From the NCBI GenBank assembly GCA_003971905.1, contig RSEE01000029.1, forward strand, positions 1 through 64,000: 64,000 nucleotides of DNA, read 5' to 3'. A program made the position numbers and the translations under genes. Source of the DNA: Moniliella sp. 'wahieum'. Lineage: Eukaryota; Basidiomycota; Moniliellomycetes; Moniliellales; Moniliellaceae. Below are positions 46,396 through 56,639 of the stretch, in pieces; positions within the stretch are counted from its first letter, which is position 1; each line of letters opens with the position of its first letter. The notes below the pieces were generated by a model. The model searched no databases, had not been told where the DNA came from, and worked only from the letters and a program-made list of their open reading frames with translations.

Positions 46396-48053
46396 TTACT
46401 CGGCCCCCACCGTCGCGCGCAGCAGCTGGGTCAACACGTGAGCCTCATCGGCTCCACCGTGCCGCCTCCCCTGCCGCCCGCAGCAACCAGTTTGCCCTGC
46501 CACCGTCCCTTCCCCCCGCCCTTGACCCGCTGCCCAGCTCCGAAGCACGCAGCCGGTCCGCAGCGGCAGCCACCAGACTTTCCCCGGCGGTGGGCATCTT
46601 GGTCTTTTTGCCCTTGCCATCCTCGCGCCCGAAGGAGAGAGAGGAGACAGACCCATCAGGACCAGGGTGGCACTTGCGTTGGATTGGGCCAGGGGAAGGT
46701 GTGGCGCGGTAGGGCCGCTTCGAAGGGCAAGGAGGAGCGGAGGCAACGCCCCACCTTGTTCGTACGCCGCACTTACTTCTTTCCCTACTGCCGCCAGCAG
46801 CTCAGCATCCGCATCGGAACGGTACACTTCGATCGCTACAGCTGTTGGCCCACGGAAGCAAGTGATGCTGGCGGCGCCGTCGAGCGCGGCTTTGCGAGTA
46901 GCAAAGTAGTTGGAATCACCTCCGAGGGGGGCACGGGACGGAGGGGAGGGAGCGAGGTGGGAAACGATTTGTTCGGCCAAGTCCACTGCTACTTCTTCGC
47001 GCAACCGAGCTTCGCGTTTCCGCAGCGCCCGTTCACGCTGCAACAGTGCTTCGAGCCGCGCGGGCGCTTCGGTGCGCGAGGCATCCAGCATCCGTGCCAG
47101 TTCCGTAGCTGTGTTGAAGGCAGGAATCAGGTTCTGCACCGCCCGCTCTCCCACCGCAAAGTAGAGACGCACATTGGTCCCGCGTACCTTGGTGGTGGTG
47201 GGCAGGATGTGAATCAAGCGCAGAGGCGCCAGGGACGGCCAATGGGTTCCACAGCATGGGTTGGGGGCTAAGCCTTCGAGCGTGACGGTGCGCACGACGC
47301 CTTCCTCGTTCAGATGGGTACCAGCTAATCTTCTGGCAACTTTTCGGGACGCGGCACGGCGTGCATCGCTGCCACCTCCACTTGGACCGATCGGTTGCCA
47401 CTGATACTCTGCCTGATACGCTCCGAGACCAGCGCTAGCTCCGCCTCGGTCGGAGCGCGAGGCAGCTCGACATAGCATGGCTGAGGGTACGTGGTCAATG
47501 ACCACGCGAGCGTAGGGATGGGTGTTGGCAGTTGCTCCAACAGATCCGAGAGGAGATGTTGGCCCGTATGCTGGTCCATATGGTCCGTTCGCCGGTCCCA
47601 GTCGACGGTGAGCTGTACCTGGGCACCCTTGGTGAGGTAGACCTCCTCTCCCTTTGGCACACGCACAACATGGATAGCGTCCAGGCCAAGGCGAACGGCG
47701 TCTACGACGGGCCACTGATGTTCCCCGATCCGCAGCGTGCCGCGGTCCGACGGCTGTCCCCCGCCCTCGGGGAACAGAACGGTATCGGCCAAAAGAACGT
47801 GGTAGGTGGCTGCATCATCCTCCTGCTTAGGCTTCTCGGGGAGGGCAGAAGCCTTGCCCTTCTGCCAGGCTTGGAGGGCAACTGGGGAGCCAGACGCGCG
47901 TCGACAAGCGTCGTGTCCATCGTCTGTTGCAGCGGATCACTGGCACCGGAGCAAGCCCACAGGACGCGAGGCAGTGCGGCTGCCAATCGTCGCTAGAAGG
48001 TTGGCATCGTCGCGCAAGTAGCCGATGGGCGTGGCGGTCTGGGTAGCGAGCAT
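46396..48053 (-). CDS. Alanyl-tRNA editing protein, AlaX/AARSD1 family
   Basis: A free-standing editing protein related to the AlaRS editing domain; it hydrolyses mischarged Ser-tRNA(Ala), protecting translation fidelity in the cytosol (fungal homolog YNL040W, animal AARSD1). The proposed start at 48053 leads to PVGLLRCQ (near 47945), the usual N-terminal box. Then come YHVLLADTVLFPEGGGQPSD (47805-47745) and the zinc motif HTGQHLLSDLLEQ (47575-47535). Next is NPCCGTHWPSLAPL with the second zinc-binding CxxxH (47265-47225), then TNVRLYFAVGERAV and a helical ARLEALLQRERALRKREARL segment (47070-47000). Near 46527-46493 lies VKGGGKGRWQGKL, the family's C-terminal glycine-rich signature. The stop at 46396 is likely; an earlier one in another frame is possible. 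There are several single-base frame breaks, and one CT/AG-bounded gap near 46740-46670 may be an intron. Confidence 0.85.
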
Positions 48054-48934
48054 GGCACAGATCAAGCTTCCAAGCCGATGGTGGCGGGCGACTTTGCTCG
48101 CCAGACGAAGGCGCTGGCCTGCGCGCATATCTTAAGTCCGCTGGAGGCTAATAGTCCTGTCGTTCTAGTGAAATGTGTAGTGACTATTGAGTCACAGCAC
48201 TCATCGGATGCCATCCAACTTTCAATCGAACCAATCATGAATCAACAATCAAGCATCGGACATTGTCATTCGCCATTCTTCTGGGTTCTATCCGTCCCCC
48301 AAGAGGCAGTGGGTCAGACACGACAGACCGTCTGCTTCTTGCTCCGGTCCACTCCTCCTTGCCTCTGGAGACATGGAATTTGAGGTAACCGTGTTCCCTT
48401 GCTGACGGAGAGGCGGAGACCTGCGGAGATCCATCGGATGATGAGGATGGACGAACAGAGCCTCTTGTTCAGTCTCTTATTCTGATTAGCAATGTGCCTT
48501 CAATATTTACTGACGTAGCGTTCCCCCTGTCCCAGCCTTCTTTGCCAATGAAATGGACGTTTACTAAGCTTCGTTCCGATTCGGACTACGAGATACTGGC
48601 TGTGGAAGACTGGCGAAACCTCACTGTGAAGGACAGAAGGCCGTCGGAATGAAAATGAAGAATGCGTGTGTGTCACCGAATGACTAAGCTCGCTCCAATT
48701 TCCAATTCCGCATCCTGTGTCTCTTGCTCTTCCCTTCCCTTTTGCTTCTGTTCTCTGCCTGATGCCTTCTGTTTCCTCCACGAACGATCTTGCCTTTCCC
48801 CCCGCCTCTGACAGGACCTTGGTCTCCCTCGTTTAGCCCCGACTGTTACAGTGTGGAAGAATTGTGCTAGGGTGGGTAGCTTCACATCAGTTTCCGGGAG
48901 GAGTTGGGACCAAGAGACCGCGGAAACAACAACT
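48054..48934. other. Intergenic, includes one copy of a dispersed repeat
   Basis: No protein gene is seen. The part from about 48690 to 48850 belongs to a repeat described separately. The remaining 600 bp is AT-richer than the neighbouring genes and has no recognisable feature. Confidence 0.45.
48690..48850 (+). repeat. Dispersed repeat, copy 1 (upstream of tRNA-Lys)
   Basis: Shares a chain of words with 57325-57575 on the same strand: GCTCCAATT, GTCTCTTGCTC, CTTTTGCTTCTGTTCTCT, GATGCCTT, GAACGATCTT, CTCTGA-AGACCTTG-type and CTCCCTCGTTTA. A third copy in inverted orientation lies at about 56640-56770. Copy 1 ends about 85 bp before the tRNA-Lys gene. The class is unknown: a SINE, a MITE or a fossil LTR piece are all possible, and no coding part is attached. 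Confidence 0.55.
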
Positions 48935-49020
48935 GCCTCGCTATTTCAATCGGTAGAATTTGAGACTCTTACTGCGAGAGGTCCATCTCACGGTTGTGGG
49001 TTCGAGTCCCACGTGGGGCG
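48935..49020 (+). tRNA. trnK(CUU): tRNA-Lys (CUU) with 13-nt intron
   Basis: The acceptor stem GCCTCGC pairs with GTGGGGC (48935-48941 with 49013-49019), with discriminator G at 49020. The D-arm contains AATCGGTA. The anticodon stem TGAGA (48961-48965) pairs with TCTCA (48986-48990). The anticodon CTT is at 48968-48970, and an intron CTGCGAGAGGTCC (48972-48984) follows one base after it, the canonical position. The T-arm is GTGGG-TTCGAGT-CCCAC. A T7 run at 49022-49028 is the RNA polymerase III terminator. The intron-less length is 73 nt. The D-stem has one mismatch. Confidence 0.9.
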
Positions 49021-49021
49021 C

Positions 49022-49028
49022 TTTTTTT
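49022..49028 (+). terminator. RNA polymerase III terminator of tRNA-Lys
   Basis: Seven T residues begin two bases after the discriminator base, the standard Pol III stop. Confidence 0.85.
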
Positions 49029-49054
49029 GGAATTTTGGTTGGGTGGTCAGTCCA

Positions 49055-49425
49055 ATCCTCTTTCCTCCTCTTTCCTCTTTCTCTTTTCCTCTTCCTCTTT
49101 CCTCTTTCCTCTTTCCTCTCTTTCCTCTTTCCTCTTTCCCTCTTTCCTCTTTCCTCTTTCCTCTTTCCTCTTTCCTCTTTCCTCTTTCCTCTTTCCTCTT
49201 TCCTCTTTCCTCTTTTCCTCTTTCCTCTTTCCTCTTTCCTCTTTCTCTTTCCTCTTTCCTCTTTCCTCTTTCCTCTTCCTCTTTCCTCTTTCCTCTTTCC
49301 TCTTCCTCTTCCTCTTCCTCTTCCTCTTCCTCTTCCTCTTCCTCTTCCTCTTCCTCTTCCTCTTCCTCTTCCTCTCCCTTCCTCTTCCTCTTTCCTCTTC
49401 CTCTTCCTCTTCCTCTTCCTCCCAC
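49055..49425. repeat. Long polypyrimidine microsatellite (CTTTCCT / CTTCCT)
   Basis: About 370 bp in which the plus strand is almost entirely C and T: roughly 49055-49290 is built of TTTCCTC heptamers, and 49290-49420 of CTTCCT hexamers. It is open in all frames on both strands only because the repeat lacks stop codons, so the Ser/Phe/Leu-rich and Glu/Lys/Arg-rich frames are not genes. It starts about 30 bp after the Pol III terminator of tRNA-Lys. Confidence 0.95.
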
Positions 49426-49704
49426 CCACCCACACCCACCCCATCACTCATCAACTCACTCGTGCATCGTATTACATACGTATCCTGTGTATCCACAACA
49501 GTTGCCGCTCTTGCATCCTTCATCCTTCGTGCTTCGTCCTGCGCGCCTCACTCGCCTCGGTCGTCACCAGAACCAGATCCGACGGCCAGGGGCTCGGGTG
49601 TGCGTACTCGGTCTGCCTACTGGCTCCCTGGTACTCGGTCCGTGGTACTGGGTACTGGGTCCCCGGGCACGGGCCCCGCAGTGCGAGTGCGCACACTTGA
49701 ATAT

Positions 49705-52700
49705 TCAATGCACCTCGTACTGGCCAAAGATATGTTCGACGTCGGGCCATTCAGCTGGGTGGCCCTCGACGTGCTGTTGACCGACGAGGGTGCGCGTAGT
49801 CCATAGGCAGGGAGGCGATCCTGTTGGAGCGGGCCCAGACGTGTCGCGGAATCGGGGCGATGGTTTTGCGGAACCAGCGTGGGCGGTGCGGGGCAAGGTA
49901 CCTTCTTCGCGGCGCTTACGCGTTGCGCGCTGCACTTCCTCCAGACCCATCTTGAGCGCGTTGGCTTGGTCAATGCGCCCTGTTCGAACGCGCGTAGGTC
50001 CGGACGTAGTCGCAGTCGGTCGGGGGGAGGAAAGCGCGCAGCCCCGATGGAAGGTCGTTGAGCGTCACCCCCGAACGGAGTCAAGTTGAATGGCATGGGA
50101 GGTTTCACCGAGTTCTTCCATAACACCACACCTTCCCGTCCGCCCAATGGCGTCAGCACCAGTTTCGAGTCCCACCGACCTACAATCTCCCCTGCCGTCT
50201 TCCTCCCCGTTTGGCGCATACACCCGTGCCTGAGATCCCGTATGCGTCCTTGGCCCGCCAGCCGCGCGGGTGGAAAGTCAGCACGCACGTCTCCCCACTC
50301 CGCTGGTTGGTCACTTTCATCTCGCCATAATGGTCAATGGTAGGAGAGCCATAGAGGAAGCCCGAAACGGACGTTGTGACCTTGTTCCAGGTATAGTGTT
50401 CCCACACCATGTCCTCTTGATCCTCTTTCTTCTCCGGGCCCTCCTTCGCCTCCGCCTTGTCGTCCGGTCCCTTGGATGGCTCCCCGACCCAGGCCCGAGG
50501 AACTTTGAGGTTGGCATGCGCGACGCCCGTCGGGCGGATTTCAAAGGTGCGTCCGAGGAATTTGGACTTGGCATCGACGCAGCCAAAGTACTCCCAGCCT
50601 GCGCTCTCGGCAAAGCAGGCCGAGATGGGCGGGTGGTGCGAGACTTGTTCGCTCAAGTACCGATACTCCTTTTGGAGCGAAACGTACTCAAACGTTTCTC
50701 CCAGCAGCGGGTTGAACGGTTTGGCGATCCGACCAATGGTGGACGAGTAGTTGGACATGGCAAACGCAGCTACATAGGCAATCCGCTTGACCGCGTCGGC
50801 GGACTTGGAAGCGGCATCGAGGCATTCGCTGAACTCCATGTCTTCGGCCATACGCTGTAGCATCGAGGTAGGCTCGTTAAAGGAGACGGGGAACGAGATC
50901 TTGGTCAAGTCCTTGCCAATGTTGTTCTTTAGTACCGCCCAACGACACCGACGGGCGAACATCGTTCCCAATCGGCAATGTGCTTCGTAGGTGCTCGTAG
51001 GGCGCAATCCCCATCTCCTTGGCATGCACGTCGAGCGATTTCCGTCCGACCTGCGGCGGCTCGATCAACTCTTTCTCTTCTTGCGCATGTTCCAGCCCGC
51101 GCTCCACCGCATCGTAAAACTCATCGTCCGAGTCATGCAGCTGTTGGAGCTGTTTGGCTTGGTCCTCGTACTGTCCTGCCAAGGTACGCAAGTTTTCTTC
51201 CCACAGTAACTTGGCCGCAATCTCCGACCGGTACCGACGCTCCAAAAACGCTTCCCTTCGCTCCACCACCGAGCCCAGCTGGGCCAGAATATCAATCGCC
51301 ACACTCAGATCGGCGTGCATCGCTTTCTTCTCTTCGTCGGTGGGCACGTGGTTGAGCAGCGCCTCACTCAACTCCTTGGCCAACTCGAGACGCGTGGTCA
51401 AGGCATTGGAAAGAAGTGTGTATTCCCCCTCGGGATTGTCGGGGCCAGCGAAGCGGAATCCTCTAGCTCCACCGACACCTCATCGCCCTCGCCCTCGCCA
51501 TCCCCCTCGCCCTCACCCTCACCCTCGCCGTAGCCATAGCCTGCACCTGCGCCTGCGCCTGCGCCAGAGGGCGCGGGACTAGGAGCCCGCTCTTTTCTCC
51601 GGAACGACTTGACCACCCTTCCCAAGCGAGAGGGGGCCATGGACACCGATCCCAAATCGGTTTCGGACTTGTGCTCCTCGAGCCCCCCGAGTGCACTCGG
51701 GTCGTTCTCGAGAAAAGTTTGGGTTTGGTGCAGGAGCTGAACCCAGCGTGCTCGTTCGGCCGGATGGGCGGCACGCAGGAAGAGTTTGCCGCGCTTGGAA
51801 GGGTCAGAGATAATCTCGAACCGGAGATTGTCCGTTGGATCGGCTTTGATCGTGGCGTACTTGAGATGCACCGAGCCGTGCACTTGGCGTCCTTCTTCGA
51901 GCGGGGAATGGTAGTAGGCACCACGCCCTGGTCCAGGACAAACCACCGGGGCTTGTACCGGCCAGCCATGTTGGTCCACTTGCCGAGCCAGCCCTTGTAG
52001 GACGGAATCTGCTGAATGCCGTCAATCAGATTGGAATCTTTGTTGCCCAGCTGGCGCAGCAACGCCTTCAGCCGCTCGTCCCGCGTCGCATCCATCACTT
52101 GCCGCCCGCGCGCATCGTTGGCAAACACGTTGCGCCCCGCGACGCAGCAAGCTCAATCATGCTCGTGTCCTTGTACTGCACCGCCGTGTGCAGCAGCGTC
52201 ATCCCCGAAGCCGACTGGGCATTGAGGTCCAGCACGCGGTAGCGCGGCAGGAGGAAAGGACCGGACGGCCTCGCTGGCGTGCGGATCGGCTTCGTACGCG
52301 GCCAAGGCGCGGAGGTAGCCACTGTTGAGCTCGGCGCGCGAGGCTGTACATGCGGATCAGCACGGGCACGTCGAGGAAGGCAAGTGGGAGGCGGGTGAAG
52401 GGCTGCATGCGAGGGACGTACCTTGGAACAGAGATGCGATGGCAGGCAAGGCGGCGAGCTCCATGGGCTCCTTGTTGTCATAGTTGCGCACCATGTCGTC
52501 TATGTCGTGCTGCTGGAGCAGCAGGCGCACCACCTCTTCGCGGCCACACTGGGAGGCGAGTGGAGCGGGGTGTTGCCATGCTGGACCTCTCGGGCATTGA
52601 GGTCGAGCTGGCCGGGGCCGAGGGCGTGGAGGAGAAGGTAGGCAATGGTGCTCTGCTCGGCGCAGCGCATGGCGAGGTGGAGGGGCGAGGTGAGCTCGAG

Positions 52701-53024
52701 GACGGGCTGGGTGGGGACGAAGAAGGGCTGGAGGCCGTGGCCGGTGCGGAGGGCGTCGAGGAGCTTGAACGAGGTCAGCGTCTCGCTCACGCGCTGGCCG
52801 GACTGGGCCTCGGGCGGGGGGGCGGGGGGGGCGGCGGGCGCGGGCAGGGCGAGGCTGGCCATGCTGCCCGAGGCAGAGACGGAGGGGGGCGGGAGGCGGT
52901 GGGGCTGGTGGAGGGGGAGGCGGCGGTGGTGGGTGGTGATGGTGGTGGTGGTGGTGGTGTCGGGGGGCGTGGTGAGGCTGGTGGTGGTGCGGCCAGAGAC
53001 GTTGCGCCGCAGACGAGTGGCCAT
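49705..53024 (-). CDS. Oxysterol-binding protein with ankyrin, PH and ORD domains (Osh1/Osh2 type)
   Basis: A lipid transfer protein acting at ER membrane contacts. The start is the ATG at 53024 (MATRLRRNVSG). Ankyrin repeats follow a Pro/Ala-rich head: SPLHLAMRCAEQSTIAYLLL (52690-52630), NTPLH, a 78-bp intron (52421-52344, GTACGT...ACAG) and GMTLLHTAVQYKDTSMIELA (52210-52150). The PH domain is YKGWLGKWTNMAGRYKPRWF (51995-51940) through SDPSKRGKLFLRAAHPAERA (51810-51750). A Glu/Gly repeat linker (51530-51480) leads to a helical region. A likely FFAT motif, DEFYDAVE (about 51126-51103), would bind ER protein VAP/Scs2. The ORD follows: FNEPTSMLQRMAEDMEFS, AKPFNPLLGETFEYVSL and the family signature EQVSHHPPISAC (50650-50615). 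The C-terminus includes a charged helix and PRWFRKT, ending near 49705. There are frame breaks by single bases. Divergent from the Sfk1-like gene. Confidence 0.93.
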
Positions 53025-53677
53025 CGTGCAGGCAGGCGGCCGGTGGAGAGAGGGCGACGGGGGTGGATGCGCAATCGGGAGGGGCACGGAGCCGGTGGGC
53101 GCACGTGACCCCGGCCCGGCGCAGGCGGGGCTGACGTCAGCCGTCAGTACTCCGTTTGCCCATTCCGCCCGGTGCTTCCGCGCGCGGCGGGGCGGCGTGA
53201 ATGCAAGGTTAGGCTTCGTGTGTCGTGTGGGGCGCAGGCATGACATCATCCACCTGCGCGGGGCAGCGGCGCGGGGCACTCAGCGGGCGGAACCAGGCGG
53301 AAAGAGGCGCACTGCAGCCAACCCTACGACACGCCGGCCAAACGCAATGCGCAGGCCAGCACCGCGCCAGTGCCCCTGCGCTCCGATCCGCGGGCGGTGT
53401 GCCGCCCCGCACCGGGCCGCCTCGGCCACGCGCTGGGGGCAGCCCGCCTGCCACTGGCGCCGTGCCTGGGCCCAGACGAACTGGCGCAGTGCCCGGGGGG
53501 ATTTCCCCTCCTCTCACGCGTCGCGCGCTGAGCTCACCCGCACGCTAACCCTCTCTGCGGGTGTCTCGGCCGCCGCACCAAACAGCTTCTCCCCGCCTCC
53601 CCGCCCCGCTCCCCGCCGCCCCCCCAATCCTCTCGATCTACACCACCACCGCCACCACCACCACCACCACCACCACA
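53025..53677. promoter_or_regulatory. Divergent promoter region of the Osh and Sfk1-like genes
   Basis: A GC-rich 653-bp gap between two divergent starts. It contains CGGTGTGCCGCC-like G/C-rich sequence and ends in a (CAC)n trinucleotide run (53641-53676) just before the Sfk1-like ATG. A plus-strand open frame across it is not protein-like. No defined binding site is claimed. Confidence 0.5.
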
Positions 53678-55662
53678 ATGCGCTTCCGCGCGTGGTACTG
53701 GCTCGCGCCCCTCGGCGCCGCCCTCTCCTGGACCATCTGCCTCATCGGCTGCGCCGCCCTCTGGGCCGCCACGGGCAAGGACCACTACGTCGCTCCTCCA
53801 TCATCGGCGGCCAGGTCCAAAAGAAATATGCGTCCTCCGTCTTTATCTCCGACATTGGGTATGTCCCGTCTCTGTGTCTCTCTGTTCTCTCTGTTTTCTG
53901 TCTTTCTGTCTCCTCCTCCGTATCCTGACCCCCCCCATCCCCCCCAGCGCCGAGCACCAGCACTTCTTCATCGCCTTCTGCGTCCTGACCGCCATCGGCT
54001 ACATCACCACCGTCCTGCTCGAGCGCTACCTGCGCCACCAGCGCTACATCCCCGGCAGTCTGCGCAAGCGCACCACCATCCTCGATATGTGCTCCCTTGT
54101 CGCCGCCATCGCCGGCTCCTTTGTCTCTCGTCCTCCTCAGCATCTTCAACACCTTTAAGCACGGCTCCTTCCACTGGAGCATGACTGCCCTCTTTCTTGC
54201 TGGTGCGCTGGTCTCGGTGCTGTTCCAGACGCTGGTGTTGTACGACCTGGCCAATGCCCATTCCGCCTGGAGCGGCTCCTTCAAGCAGCTCCTCTGGCCT
54301 GCCACCATCAAACTCATGATCCTCATTGTCGCCATTGGCGTCGCGATCGCCTTTGGCTGTCTCTACCTCTCCTGCAGCAACTTTAAGTACTGGGCCAACG
54401 TGCCGCAGTGCCAGCGCCACATTGCTGCTGCGGCCGGGTGCGAGTGGACGATCGCGTTCCTGCTGGTGCCGTACCTTGCGCTGTACATCTACGACTTTTG
54501 GCCGGCGAAGCACGACCTGGGTGCGGCCGGGTTCCCGACCACCAAGCGTCCAGCCGGCGTCAAGGCGAGCAAATCGTTTGGCGAGCCCTTCTTTAAGGAG
54601 ACGGAGTACTACTCGACCCAGCAGGCCGGCGAGTACGGGTACGACATGGCCCACCCGTCCTATGCGGCGGCCAGTGCGGCGGCGCAATTGACCGAGCACC
54701 CGTACGACGATGGCTATGTGGGACCGTGGCGCAGCACGACGGCCCTACCAGCCCGGCTTGGCGTCAGCGACGACCACCACCACCTTGGTCTCGGATGCGC
54801 GGAGGAAAAAGTACACGGACGATCCGTATGGCGAAAAGAAGACGCGCGATTTACTCGTGCCGTACGATTCCAATAAAGAAGCCAAGTCCTCCTCGCGCTC
54901 TACCGAGGTTGCGTCCTACCGCAAGCCCGGGTCGGGCAAGCAAAGCGTCGACTACATTCTGGAACCGACGTTGTCCTATGGCGGTACCTACCCGGACCCA
55001 GGTACGGAGCACGGCTACACGGATTACTTGTCGGGCACCACGGCCGAGCACGCCCCAGCACCCTATGCAGACGGGCACGACGACGCCTACCTGTCCTCGA
55101 GCCAGGCGACAGAGACGTATGCCGGCGTTGGCACCTACGCCGCCCAAGCCGCTTCCACATACCCGTACCAACCAAGGGACCGGTACACGGATACCTACTA
55201 TGAGTACCAACCGCCCTCGGCGACCGACGAGCGCTTGTCCCGCCGGGACCGCGAGCGCGACAGGAGGATCCCACCCGACTCGCGCGACGCTCGCAGTCAC
55301 ATCGGCACCGCGATGCACGGCGAGAGCGACAAGAGTCGGATGCGCGTCGGGATGCGCGGAGAGATGCGAAGCGAGACGCGCGGCGCCAAGCGCAAAAGGA
55401 TGCGCAACGCGATGCCCAAAGGGACGCGCAGCGGGCAGCTCAACGCGATGCCCAACGGGAAGCTCAGTGGGAAGCTCAGCGGGAAGCTCAACGGGAAGCT
55501 CAATGGGATGCCCAACGGGAATGGGACCGTGCGCGTACGCGTTCTTCGCGTCGTGCCGAGCGGGAGCGCGAGCGCGAGCGTGGGTCGGACCGCCGGACTG
55601 CCCGTACCGGTGCCAGTTCCGCACGCGACGATCGTGGCAGGTCGGACGCTTGGGAGTACTAG
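53678..55662 (+). CDS. Frag1/DRAM/Sfk1-family membrane protein with charged C-terminal tail
   Basis: The family spans the plasma membrane; yeast Sfk1 works with phosphatidylinositol 4-kinase and lipid asymmetry. The ATG at 53678 follows a CAC-repeat leader. TM1 is YWLAPLGAALSWTICLIGCA. Then comes the family hallmark VFISDIG|AEHQHFF, split by an 89-bp intron (53859-53947, GTATGT...CCAG). Further helices are FIAFCVLTAIGYITTVLLER, FHWSMTALFLAGALVSVLFQ, IKLMILIVAIGVAIAFGCLY and CEWTIAFLLVPYLALYIYDF, giving six in all, as in the family. The long tail after DFWPAKHD is Tyr/Ser/Pro-rich (EYYSTQQAGEYGYDM, DDPYGEKKTRDLLVPYDS). In the last 300 bases it becomes an extended charged helix built of DAQR/EAQR repeats (55360-55530), ending SDAWEY with TAG at 55660. 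The tail helix appears only in one frame and requires shifts near 54720 and 55280. Confidence 0.85.
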
Positions 55663-56457
55663 GTTAGCAGGACGGACGGACGGACGAGATTGTGTACTGG
55701 ACTTGTCTGCGCATAGGCTAGGTGGCTTTGGACTCCCCTTCCCTCCCTCCTTCCTTCCCTCTCTGCCTCTCTCCCTCCCTGTCTCCCCCCCTATTTCTCT
55801 TCCACCCTTTCCCCTTCCCCTGCACTTCCCCACCTGCCTCCTTTTCTTCTGCCCTGCTCTCTTGCCGTTGAACGTTGGTCCTGCCTTTTACCTTTACCTT
55901 TACCTTTGCCTTGCGTTTTCCTTGGCCTTGGCCTTAGTCTTGGCCTTGGCCCTGCTCGCGCCCGTTGCTCGTTGCTCGTTGCTCGTTGCTCGTTGCTCGT
56001 TGCTCGTTGCTCGTTGCTCGTATCGCGCGTGCTATCGTCCTAGTTGTGTCCTACCCACTCGGTGCCACGCCATTGCACGTTGTCTTGTATCCACGTAGCA
56101 GTGGAATGTCGTGTAACGTAGTGGAGTGGAGTGGAGTGGAATGTAGTGGTGTAGTGTACCCACGTGGGCCGACGGACGACATAACCCGCTTCCGGCCGAG
56201 GGGGTCCAACCGGCCTCAACAAAAAAAAAAAATAGGTGCTGGGCCGTCGCAGCTATAGATGCTAGTTAGTTCGTTGGATTCAGTGTCCACGGTCACGCAT
56301 GAAGCATCGCATGACGCGCGCCACTCGTCGAGGCAGCAGACACAAACACATGCCATACGCGGTGTGGTAAACAAACACCAGGTCCAGACGCGTCTCGTCT
56401 TGGCACCTCTCACCCTCGGTTCCGGCTGAACACTTGCGATGGTCTGGTCACTCGTCT
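55663..56457. repeat. Intergenic with GTTGCTC heptamer repeat and CT-rich tracts
   Basis: A CT-rich stretch (55735-55850) is followed by CTTTACCTTTACC and CTTGGCCTTGGCC short repeats (55890-55950). About eight tandem GTTGCTC units lie at 55965-56022. GGAGT pentamers occur at 56120-56145, and a 12-base A run at about 56220-56232. A plus-strand frame running from the preceding gene through this region is a by-product of the repeats. No gene is supported. Confidence 0.7.
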
Positions 56458-56551
56458 GGTTCCATATTGTAGTTGGTTAGCAAGTAGGATTCTGATACCT
56501 GATTGCTGGTCTCGGCTTCCTGAAACCTGGGTTCGAATCCCAGTGGGACCT
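56458..56551 (+). tRNA. trnQ(CUG): tRNA-Gln (CUG) with 21-nt intron
   Basis: The acceptor stem GGTTCCA (56458-56464) pairs with TGGGACC (56544-56550), with discriminator T at 56551. The D-stem TTGT pairs with GCAA around AGTTGGTTA. The anticodon stem is TAGGA/TCCTG. The anticodon is CTG, followed by A37 and then an intron of about 21 nt (TACCTGATTGCTGGTCTCGGC) at the canonical position. The T-arm is CTGGG-TTCGAAT-CCCAG. A run of T (56551-56554) follows as the Pol III stop. The sequence matches the eukaryotic tRNA-Gln pattern closely. Confidence 0.9.
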
Positions 56552-56639
56552 TTTGCTTTGGCTTTTGCTCTTGCTTCTCTTTTTCTGGCTTTTGGCTTTG
56601 GCTTCGGTGTGGCACAGTCGGGGCGAAGGCGAGGGAGAC

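Noticed and set aside
48960-49806. Long open frames in all three plus frames and three minus frames over the CT tract
   Set aside because: They exist only because the CTTTCCT/CTTCCT repeat contains no stop codons; the encoded Ser/Phe or Glu/Lys/Arg runs carry no other signal.
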